Assembly: GCA_012517775.1 (NCBI GenBank)
Contig: JAAYUJ010000015.1
Span: forward strand, 1-32,558
From: Deltaproteobacteria bacterium
GTDB taxonomy: Bacteria; Desulfobacterota; Syntrophobacteria; Syntrophobacterales; Syntrophobacteraceae
Length of the DNA: 32,558 nucleotides
Direction of reading: 5' to 3'
Each line of letters begins with the position of its first letter. The stretch's first letter is position 1. Of the stretch, positions 19,301 to 28,400 are shown piece after piece. The notes beneath the pieces are model-generated. The model made no database searches, was not told the origin of the DNA, and was given only the letters and a program-made list of their open reading frames with translations. The position numbers were made by a program, and so were the translations under genes.

Positions 19301-20162
19301 AGGCGTCTTCCCTTTCGATGAGATGGCGTACAAAGGCCGCATGCCCAGCCTTTTCCACCGGAAGACATTCCAGAAGATACACAGACGCTCTTTCCAGAGG
19401 TTTCAGGCTTACAGGGATGCCGCGATCACTCCAGATTCGATCTGCTTCCTGGATCAGTCGGTTCCAGAGCTCTTCAGGTTCTTGGGGTAAGGATATGGCG
19501 CCGACAAAGAAATCCAATGGAATTCCCATTACAATTCCTAAACCGACAACAAGCAGGCGGAGGCCCTCCTCGTTCAGCTCCGCAAATCTCACCGACTGGC
19601 TCATGAGAAACTTGCGAGCCATCATCAAGCCTGCAAGACTACCTTTCGCTTCAGACATCAATCCATCCAGGGCATGTCTGTATGCCTGCGGGTCCGATGT
19701 TCTCAGCGCCTCAAATTGAACCAGTTCGTCCTTCCGTTCCGAAGCCCGCCTGCCGGAATCATCCCCCAACAGGCATCCATCTTCAATTCTCCCAAGGTAT
19801 TCGAGCATCATCTCGAGGACGTCAAGCTCACGCCAATCCACCCGGGAGAGGAAGGCCTCAATCAGACTTATCAGACTCTCCTTGCCTTGAGTGTCCAAAG
19901 GGATTTGTTGATTGTCCGATAATGACCTGGTGAATGCCTTGATCCTCTCCGGTTTTCCAATCAGGGCAAGTCGGAGCTGTTCCAGGCTGAACCTCAGGGT
20001 ACAGAGCTCTCTCGCAAGGCATTCCATGTACGCAGGGATCCTGGAATCCCTGGGGGCCAGGCCGGCCAGGCCGGCAAGTCTATGGCAATGAAGCCACTGA
20101 ACCGGGCTCATATCCGGGTCGGGGACACAGTTCAAATCCTGAAAGAAACCGTCCGTAGTCAT
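16374..20162 (-). CDS. Giant NuoE-NuoF-type fusion flavoprotein (NAD(P)H dehydrogenase module)
   Basis: NuoE part: [29 protein letters not shown]...CFGVC (2Fe-2S). NuoF part: [88 protein letters not shown]...SQCGLG (4Fe-4S). RBS-like GAGG upstream. Confidence 0.9.
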   Translation of the reverse strand: [1262 protein letters not shown]

Positions 20163-20231
20163 GGGGCATGTCCTCTTGAGTTTGAAAACCCCAAAAGTTA
20201 AAAAAACGTCTCGGTGGCTATGTTAAAATCC

Positions 20232-23200
20232 TCAAATGCATTCCGCTTGAATTCGGGTTACTTGATCCTGCACCCACTCTTCAAAGTCCCTCTCCGCTTC
20301 CCTGGCAGCCTCCTCCTCCAGCACCAGAGGTGAAGCTCCAAGAAGTGCCTGCATCTTCTCATCGATCTCCCTGATCCGCTCGTGTCGGTCTGCCCTTGAG
20401 GAACACCTCAGGTCTGCCACCGGCATCATCCAATGTTCCACAAGGAATCGCAGAAAATCCTCCCACGATGGTTCCGAGACGTGCTTCTGATATTGCCGCA
20501 GAATATAGAAAACCGTTCTTCGGTCTATTGTCCCCGCATTCCAGCCGGCGAAAATCTCCTCTCTCTTGTCGTCGAGTTGATCAACAATCTGTCGGATACG
20601 GCTCTGAAAAGTGGCCACACGCTCTGATTCGAGAAGATCCGAGAGTTGCCGGTACATCTCCTCCTTGATCTGCCCGAGGGCCACTCCTCTCCGGCTGATG
20701 ATCAGAGCATGGCGATCGTCCACGTGGCCATCTGCTTTGAGGATATCCAGCCGTATTTTTTGGAACTGCCGCTCGATCTCGTTCAATTCCGGATGCTGTG
20801 CAGCAAGCTTCCTGGCAGTCACCGTGGTGAAGATCCAGATCTTTCGATTCTTCAAAGGTGCCATTCGAGCTGATTCTCTCTCTGCGGCCGATTTCAGGGC
20901 GTCCTCATCAATGCCCGTGAGGTCATAGCCGCTTGCCAGCAATTCCTCCACGGCCTTGCCCGGAAGGGTCGATTCGGAGTCTTTCGCCAGTACCAGAAGA
21001 TGAAAGCGGAGGAAGTTCAGGAGTTCATTGGCGGCCGCAGCCACATTGCGCTTTTCCCTGCGGCCCACCCCCCTTCTCAAGCACAGGTTGACAGCCTCCT
21101 TATCCTGGAGACCGGAAACTAGAAGCTGGATTCCGACGCGTTCCTCCGGCATCGTTTTCGGTGGTGGTCCCTCAAGAATACGCTCCTCTGTGAATCGCAA
21201 CCAGGCAGCTTCAATGATGTCCGATGTTTCACGGATCTCCCGCAGCAGGGCGGTGAGAGTGTCGAGATTCCCCTCCATCTTTGCCAGGAGGAAGAGGTAG
21301 TGAAGGAGCCGATCATGATCAATACGGGGTTGCTTGTAAAGAATACGGTCTACAGCATCTTTGAGATCCGGAAGACTGTTCAGAATTCTGTCCTCCAGGA
21401 TGTCGCGGGTTTGGCGTGTTCTGGAAATCAGACTTTCCTGGAGCAGGCTGTATGCCCTCCTGCGGAGGAACGTGTGGAGCATGTCCCCCTGAAAAGCCCT
21501 GAAAAGGTCCTTCTTCTCCCGGATGGCTTCAAGAATTCCACCCATTCTCCTCTTGACCTCGTCAGGGCCGGCCCCGCTCTTCAGAAGATGACGGACGGAC
21601 ACGCGAAAAGACCCTATGGGCGGTCTTCCTGAGGAAGATCCTTCGATTTGCTTGTTGAACCATTGCCACTCAACCCTCTCCTGGGCACGACTGCGAATGA
21701 TTCCAGCAATAAGAGCGCGGATGAGGGCGGCGCGCTTCACCAGAGAACCGCTCCATTCTTCCAGGAAAAAGACACCGTCGCCCTGACCCTGGCGCCCGCC
21801 GGGCTCGGCACCCATCTCCAATGCGATGGCTTCTTGCTCTGCTTGGGAAAGCTCACTCCACCGGCATGAAAACTCACGCGAAAACAAAACATTCTCTGTC
21901 TGAAACCGGTTCCAGAGGCTCTGCCTTGCGATACTTAAGAGATCGTCCTGAGCCGTCGGTGTTCCGGAAAGTGACAATGCCCCCTGAGGGTCCTCATCTG
22001 CAAGACCCTCCAGGAACATTCTCAATTCAGACATGCCCGTTACAGATCCACCGCTGCGCAATCCCTTGAGTGCCGTCCGCCGCATGTCGAATTCCAAGAC
22101 CTCCTGTTCCACCAACCGCTCCAGGAAGTCTGCGAAGAGGTTTCCTGAGAGCGTGTCTGCTGCATCTCCTCCAGCATCTGCCTGATACTTCTCCAGGGCT
22201 ACAAGGGCATCTCCAGGTGCGAGCGAGCTTTCCTGATGCCAGTAGGCATTCTTGATGATTTTTGTGAAGTCTTCCCAATCATGAATGGAGAATTCCGGGT
22301 GTTTCATGGTGAGGAGATCCTCGTTCCACCAACGCCTGAATCCGTCCTGCCAATGTTCCAACCTGTACTGGAGCACCAGCTTTCTGTCTCGCGGGCTCAA
22401 CTGATGAAGGAATAGCTTTTCGCCATAAAAATACTGCGCTATGGACAAAGGGTCCCGGCTCAGCAAGAGTGGTCTTCCCTGGCGGTTCCGGGCCGCGAGA
22501 GAAAGCCAGTCCTGCCTCTGTTTGAGAGCATTCCACTCAGACTCCTCCCTGACATTCCCCTGCTCCACAAGGAGTCTTCTCTCTGCATCGGTGAGTCGTT
22601 CCGCCGATTCGTAGCCTACGTATCGGCAGAGCTCCTGGTAAAAGCTTTCAGAATCCGGGCACTTGAAAATCTCCGGTTTGGAGGGCAGCTCTTCCCAGAC
22701 ACGCTTCCAACGGTCGAGGAAAAGCCGCCTGGCTTTTCTCTTCTCCGGGGAGAACAGTGACTCAAATGATTCGCGGTGAGGGCTCTTGAGCCACTGGGAA
22801 AGCTCCTGCAATGCACCCAGGGGATTCAAGTCGGGCTTCGCCCCCTGTCCATCTTCCCTCATGGCACTCAGGATCTCCACCACTCGGGATAGTCCCGGCG
22901 CTGGGAGCTGAACACACCCACTTGGCTCCTTCCTGCCACGCAGCAGGGATCGCGCGAAATGAAGGCAGTCAGGCTCTCCGCATGCACCGCAGTCCAGCTG
23001 CGGCAGAACAGCATGAACGGCGGCAAGAAGTCCTGCGTCGGGGTCGGCGGACTCATCTCCTCGACCAAGTAAGGAGAGGAAAGTGGAACGTACTGTTTCG
23101 AGGGAAAGGGATCCGGGAGCCCGTTCGGATTGTTCCGCATCCTTCGCTGTGTCTTCAAGAAATCTGTCTAGATCCGTTGCCTCGAGAAAAGCCGTGAGAT

Positions 23201-25259
23201 CAGGGCCAATGCGCCGATGGGCCAACCAGGCAACATAGGCCTCCCACTCCGCGTGGTTCATGATGAACGGGAGACACTGGGCTCGATAGAGCCGGTTCTT
23301 CACTCCTGTGAACGCTTGCCGGTTCGACCTTCGAGCGATAGTTTCGAGCCGCTCCAGGGAGGGTGCGAGGAATCTCACCAGGGCTGGAATCACCTCATTG
23401 AAGGGTTTGGTCACCTCGAGGCGAGGGAGGTTGCTTTGATGTCTCCCGAAAGCGACAGCGAGCAGGTAGTGTGTGGCACTAATCTCTCGCAGCAGCTCTT
23501 CGTCAATTCCGGATGAGGATGTTTCAATGCTGCCCGCAACCAGGCCGGCGGGTGTCATGCCCGAGAAATAATCCCGTATGGAATCGAGGGGGTGCGCCCA
23601 GCGTCCGGTGGCATCGATGGAATGAGCGGAAGCGAGGGAGATTAACCATTCCGGTGTATTGGACAGATCTGATTTCGATGCAAGCAGGCTGGCATCTTTT
23701 TGGAGCTTTTCCGGATCAGGACTGATATCATTTTGAATCATCCGAAAAAAGCTGTAGCGAGCAAAAACCCCGTAGTCGTGGGAACCCTGAATCGTCCTCG
23801 TGCGAGCAATGCGATGGAGAGTCTCCCACTGCTTCTTTCCCTCTTCTTCCATGAGTCGCTTGAACTCCTGCTTGGATCCCAGTTCATATCCCTTTCGCGG
23901 GCGAATCAGATAGCGCACGACATTTTCAGGAAGCAGGGCTCTGATACTGTCTTCCCAACTGGAATCAGGTTCGCCAATGGGCCATGGATGACTTGCGAGA
24001 AACCAGGATGTCGCAAAACGGACAAGCCGCCGCACGAGGTGGGCCTGGGGGAGAGGCTGTGAATAAGCCTTTGCATATGAATTCATCTCTTCCATGACCT
24101 CCGCCAGAATACGCTGGTGCAGGCGAACCAGTGTCTCCCGTCCTAAGTTCAGATCACGGTCGAAGTCTCCTGAGAGCTCATCAATATTTACAAAGAGAGG
24201 CACCCGGGACATTTCCAATCGTTCCGTGTCAGCCAGAGAGACACACGATATCTCATAAGGGTCACGGAACTTCTCGTGTTTGATCCCGAAACCTTCTTCC
24301 TGCAGTTGATCCAGCACGGAAATCACCAGAGGCAGGCGATTTTCGCGAAGGGTTCGCTGCACCACAACCCGCATGAGGTCCAGGAGACTGTCGAATTCGC
24401 GAGTGGAATGAACCCTGTCGAGCCTGACCTGGTCCTCCTTCTCCCATGTCTCGGAGAGGCAGAGCTGGTGGGAACGGAGCAGAACATACAGGACCGCCCT
24501 TAGAGGCAAACCGGCAAATAGGTCGGGGTCGATTCTGGATTCCAGTTCCTGGGTCAACCGGGCGCTCAATCGATTCAGATCAACAATACCGGCCTTGCTC
24601 ATTTCCCCCAATAAAGAGTGCTCAAGCCAAATGTGGAGATCCTCCAGTCTCTTCAAAGAGTGTCGCTCCGTCCCTGTGCGCAGAGCCTTCAGGCGATCCA
24701 TCCGGATTTCGTGGTTTTGAGGGTCCGATCGATGATACCTTTCAATATCTAGAAAAATCCTCGTCCAGGAGGCGATTTCCAGGGGTTGTTTTCTGAAGAA
24801 ACCGGCCTGCTCCACGTGGCTGAAACCGGTCAGCAGAGGGATCGAAACACCGAGCTTCGAGGAGGGCGTCACGTCTTTTCCCTTCTCCCAGTGTTGCCGC
24901 AGCAGAGAATATGTGGAACTGGCTCCATCGGGCGTCTCAGCCATTCTGCACTTCGACTCGGCATCGAAGAGACGTTCCACTGCATCGCGAACGCAATGAT
25001 GAACCAGATCGCCCTCCGTGGAAAAAATGAAAAAGGTGTGGAGAAGATACAGGATTTGGGAGATCACCTCTCCCTTCAATGACTCCAGTTGCTGCCGTAA
25101 CCTGATGCCGAAATCGGATGGCAGTATGCCTGGAGGAGCCTGCCGCTTCTCAGGGGTGATCGTTACACCCCCTCCTGAAACCCTCGATCCATTGGGCCGT
25201 CCAGGAAAGATGCTCTCCACCTCTCGGTAAATGGCCTTTCTTTTGCTCTCGCTGATCAT
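20232..25259 (-). CDS. Giant (1675 aa) protein of unknown function with one Fe-S (CFeSP/RnfB-type) motif
   Basis: Continuous 1675-codon ORF between two redox genes on the same strand; LDCGACGEPDCLHFARSLLRGRKEPSGC resembles the CxxCx4C...C Fe-S motif (PF04060-like). The rest is largely helical in composition and not assignable. Confidence 0.85.
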   Translation of the reverse strand: MISESKRKAIYREVESIFPGRPNGSRVSGGGVTITPEKRQAPPGILPSDFGIRLRQQLESLKGEVISQILYLLHTFFIFSTEGDLVHHCVRDAVERLFDAESKCRMAETPDGASSTYSLLRQHWEKGKDVTPSSKLGVSIPLLTGFSHVEQAGFFRKQPLEIASWTRIFLDIERYHRSDPQNHEIRMDRLKALRTGTERHSLKRLEDLHIWLEHSLLGEMSKAGIVDLNRLSARLTQELESRIDPDLFAGLPLRAVLYVLLRSHQLCLSETWEKEDQVRLDRVHSTREFDSLLDLMRVVVQRTLRENRLPLVISVLDQLQEEGFGIKHEKFRDPYEISCVSLADTERLEMSRVPLFVNIDELSGDFDRDLNLGRETLVRLHQRILAEVMEEMNSYAKAYSQPLPQAHLVRRLVRFATSWFLASHPWPIGEPDSSWEDSIRALLPENVVRYLIRPRKGYELGSKQEFKRLMEEEGKKQWETLHRIARTRTIQGSHDYGVFARYSFFRMIQNDISPDPEKLQKDASLLASKSDLSNTPEWLISLASAHSIDATGRWAHPLDSIRDYFSGMTPAGLVAGSIETSSSGIDEELLREISATHYLLAVAFGRHQSNLPRLEVTKPFNEVIPALVRFLAPSLERLETIARRSNRQAFTGVKNRLYRAQCLPFIMNHAEWEAYVAWLAHRRIGPDLTAFLEATDLDRFLEDTAKDAEQSERAPGSLSLETVRSTFLSLLGRGDESADPDAGLLAAVHAVLPQLDCGACGEPDCLHFARSLLRGRKEPSGCVQLPAPGLSRVVEILSAMREDGQGAKPDLNPLGALQELSQWLKSPHRESFESLFSPEKRKARRLFLDRWKRVWEELPSKPEIFKCPDSESFYQELCRYVGYESAERLTDAERRLLVEQGNVREESEWNALKQRQDWLSLAARNRQGRPLLLSRDPLSIAQYFYGEKLFLHQLSPRDRKLVLQYRLEHWQDGFRRWWNEDLLTMKHPEFSIHDWEDFTKIIKNAYWHQESSLAPGDALVALEKYQADAGGDAADTLSGNLFADFLERLVEQEVLEFDMRRTALKGLRSGGSVTGMSELRMFLEGLADEDPQGALSLSGTPTAQDDLLSIARQSLWNRFQTENVLFSREFSCRWSELSQAEQEAIALEMGAEPGGRQGQGDGVFFLEEWSGSLVKRAALIRALIAGIIRSRAQERVEWQWFNKQIEGSSSGRPPIGSFRVSVRHLLKSGAGPDEVKRRMGGILEAIREKKDLFRAFQGDMLHTFLRRRAYSLLQESLISRTRQTRDILEDRILNSLPDLKDAVDRILYKQPRIDHDRLLHYLFLLAKMEGNLDTLTALLREIRETSDIIEAAWLRFTEERILEGPPPKTMPEERVGIQLLVSGLQDKEAVNLCLRRGVGRREKRNVAAAANELLNFLRFHLLVLAKDSESTLPGKAVEELLASGYDLTGIDEDALKSAAERESARMAPLKNRKIWIFTTVTARKLAAQHPELNEIERQFQKIRLDILKADGHVDDRHALIISRRGVALGQIKEEMYRQLSDLLESERVATFQSRIRQIVDQLDDKREEIFAGWNAGTIDRRTVFYILRQYQKHVSEPSWEDFLRFLVEHWMMPVADLRCSSRADRHERIREIDEKMQALLGASPLVLEEEAAREAERDFEEWVQDQVTRIQAECI

Positions 25260-25379
25260 AAGCGTCTTTTCGTTTCTCTGAGGTTCAAGGTATCTTTTTC
25301 AGTTTGAAATAGTCTGATTTCACCGTAGTTCCTCATGCTCCTTCGGCGACACCCGAAACAAGGAAAAAGATCATAGACA

Positions 25380-25432
25380 GGTCGGGTTTTCCGCCCTGCA
25401 CTCCCCGTCGGGAATGGAATCCCGGCCTATGG
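25380..25432 (-). repeat. Degenerate remnant of the MITE-like repeat (copy F)
   Basis: caggtcgggttttccgccctgcactccccgtcgggaatggaatcccggcc matches the core in reverse orientation; no TIRs are seen. Confidence 0.5.
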
Positions 25433-28400
25433 GGTGGATGGAGCCGAAGCACTCTTGAGAGGATTCACGCCGCGGGTATCCAAGAGCTGTGGCATCACCC
25501 AGTGGCGGAAATAGTCCATATAGAAAGCGGCGCTTCTGGGATAATCCGGAAGGCAACGTTCCAGGAGATAGCGCTCGAGCTCCCGTGAGATTTCAGCCGA
25601 GGATTCCTCTGCGGCTTTTTCCTCAAGTGCTCTTCGCAATCTCTCTAACAGTTCAGCCAGGCGTTTCTGCCCCTCGCCCTCGAAGAGCTCGGCCAGCTCA
25701 GGAGCGTGGTGCCGCACAAGGATCTCTCTCTGGAGAGTCCAGTCAATAAGATCCCGGTAACAGCAACGGTAACTCCAAAGGATCCCATCCGCCTGATGAG
25801 GGGAAAACCGCTCGAAAACCCGGTAGAGGGGGGACTGAGTCACATCCTGCATCCTCTCGAGAAGCTCGTGCTCATAGTCCTCAGGGTTGAAGAAAAGGGG
25901 TCTTTCTCCATTCATGACCACCATCTCCCTCAGGATCCTCTGAATCCTCCTTCCCTCCTCAGGGTCAAAAACCATCGAAAGGGGAGTATCCAGGTCTGAC
26001 GAATCGGGACAGGAGTCACATGGAGGCGCGCTGAGAGACTCAAGCTCTGTCTCCTCGCCTGCAACGGGTTGCTCTGTCTGCGCTTCCTTCTCTTCAGAGT
26101 CATGGCCAGAAAGCTTCAGTGCGCCACGCAGGAGCTCCGAAGGGACTTTTCCTGCCTCAACCTCCTGCTGGATTATGGCACGGGCATATTCAAGGTCCTG
26201 TTCCTGATGGCTGTAGTGAAGAAGGATCATTGCATGCCGCAGACTGCCGATTCCTGATACCATGGCGTGCCTCGCCAGTCTCAACTCCAGATGCAGGACG
26301 ATCTGCTGATGCAGGGCGGACTCCTGCAGAACTTCTCTCGCATCCAGAAACTCAACCTGATGATAGGTCTGGAGAAACTGGGGATAGTCTTTGGTCACGA
26401 GGAATGCCTTGAGTCTTTCCAGGTTGTCCCGGTATTCTCTTGTTTCTGCTTCTCTTGTTCGAAGATGGGCTGGTACTCGCGTATGGCGACTGGTATTACG
26501 AAGGTCCAGAGCTGCGGCTTCAGCGAGGAAGGCCCTCAGGATTTCGTCCTCTTCCATCCAGCGCTCAATCAAAGGGGTTTCCCAGCCATGGGGATTGTGG
26601 AAGAGAAGGTGCGTCGAGAGAAGGATCTCTTTCATCTGATCTACCGTCACGTCACGACCACCAAGTCCTCCCACCAGAGTCCTGAGGGGCTTTCTTTGAA
26701 CTTCCGGGCTTCGGGATGCCATGCGGCCGAAAGTGGCGAAGATCCTGGAGGCCAGCGGAGGAATGGAGCCGAAGCTGTTGGACCGGTCGAGCACAACGAC
26801 CCTTCTCGCCGCTTCCAGCCATGGAATCAGCTTCTCCTCGGGAAAGGGATTCATGCATCGCAGGGAAAGACAGGCCATGCCTCTCCAGCCTTCATGCTCC
26901 AGCTCCGAAAGGGCCTCGACCGCGTTGGGAAAAAGGGAACCCTGAAGGATGAACAGGGTTTCCGTGTGGGAGGAGTTCCTCCCGGATGAAATGCCACGAT
27001 CCGCCTCCCACTCCATCTCAATCCCCGGCGGTCGTCCATCGGTCCCTCCCTGGGTTATCACCTCGATCTCGTCCAGCCGGACCCCTGTCAGCTCGAATAC
27101 GGCATTGAGGGCATAAGGCAGGATTCGGGTGAAGGCCAGGTGAGCTTTTTCTATCTCCGACTGGGTTTCCTGGTACACTGCGGATGTTCCACTGGGACCG
27201 TGAACAATCAGTTCTCCTTCATGATTCGTCAGCTTGTTCTCCAGGTAGTTGAACCCATCGAGGGTCTTCTTCAGCCAGTCTCTGACTCTTTGGTCCGATG
27301 GGACCCTGACCAATCCGATCTTGTGCGTATCCGTTATCCCACCTATGGAAAGGATCACCGGCAGCCTGGCGAAATGGGTCAGAATTCTGGCCAGATAGAG
27401 GGAAGGCACATATTCCTGGATGTCCTTGGGGGCAAGCATGATTCCCCCGTCATCCCTGAAGCTCATAAAATCCGTGTGGCTTTCCTCAATATTGAGATTT
27501 GGAGCGGCGAGGGCTCGTTTGGTAAGGATGAAGAGCCCTTCCAGACGGGCTCCCACATACTGGGGGATGATTTCGGTGAAAAGCCTCCAACCTTGGGATG
27601 CCGTGAATGTAACGGGGAGAAAACCGCCTGTGCGCGCCACACCTAAAAGCTTCTCGGCAGCTACTTTCTCCGATGGGTTGACTTCATCCACCACAATGTA
27701 CGGATGTCCGTTGGCAAATGCCTCCGCCATGAAATAGAAGGGGTTTCCCGCAGGCGTGATGGGAAAGCCAACGTAAAAGAGAGGGCTCTCCGCCGTGGCG
27801 ACTTGACTGAGCACCATGCCCGCAAGGGTTCCTCCCATGATCATGAGGTGCTCCGCCGGGTCTTGAAGCCATTTGAAACCATCGGATCGGCCTGGTGAAA
27901 TGGGAAGGCCCTCTATGCCACCGGATTCGGAGGTTAGCGCAACCATTGGGGAGTAATCGGCGATCATCCCCGGTCCAAGAAAGCCCGGCACGAGAGATTC
28001 CGATTCATGGATCGCTGCTTCCATGGCTCTGCCGTACCAGTCCAACAGCTCCTTCTTTTTTTTCACGGCTTCTGGAAAACCCTGGCTGAGGAGGACCAGA
28101 TCCTTTTCCCAATCGAAGGGGAAACCCAGCTCCTGGAGGGCGCGAAAAATAGGGCCGACTGCCACAAGATTGGAAACCACCCTGGAAGAACCTGAAATCC
28201 TCTCCATGATGCCGTCCATATCCACAGAAACGAGCCTGACACATGCCATTGCCGCCACCTTTTCGGCATCGTGCTTCTCTTGCTCATCCAGACGTTCGAA
28301 CGGCCTATTCCAAAGGATAACGGATGCTTCCTCGACAAAAGCACGGACCACGCTCTTGTCGCTCTGCTCCCCACTGCCGCAGTCTGCATTCTGAGTCGAA

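Noticed and set aside
17154-19490. Plus-strand ORFs of 187-271 aa opposite the NuoEF fusion
   Set aside because: Antisense to conserved NuoEF motifs; no recognisable domains or ribosome-binding sites.
16374-20162. Electron-bifurcating [FeFe]-hydrogenase (HydABC) or Nfn assignment for the NuoEF fusion
   Set aside because: No H-cluster (TSCxPxW / PCxxKxxE) or NfnB-like motifs in the window. The partner is an OFOR-like protein.
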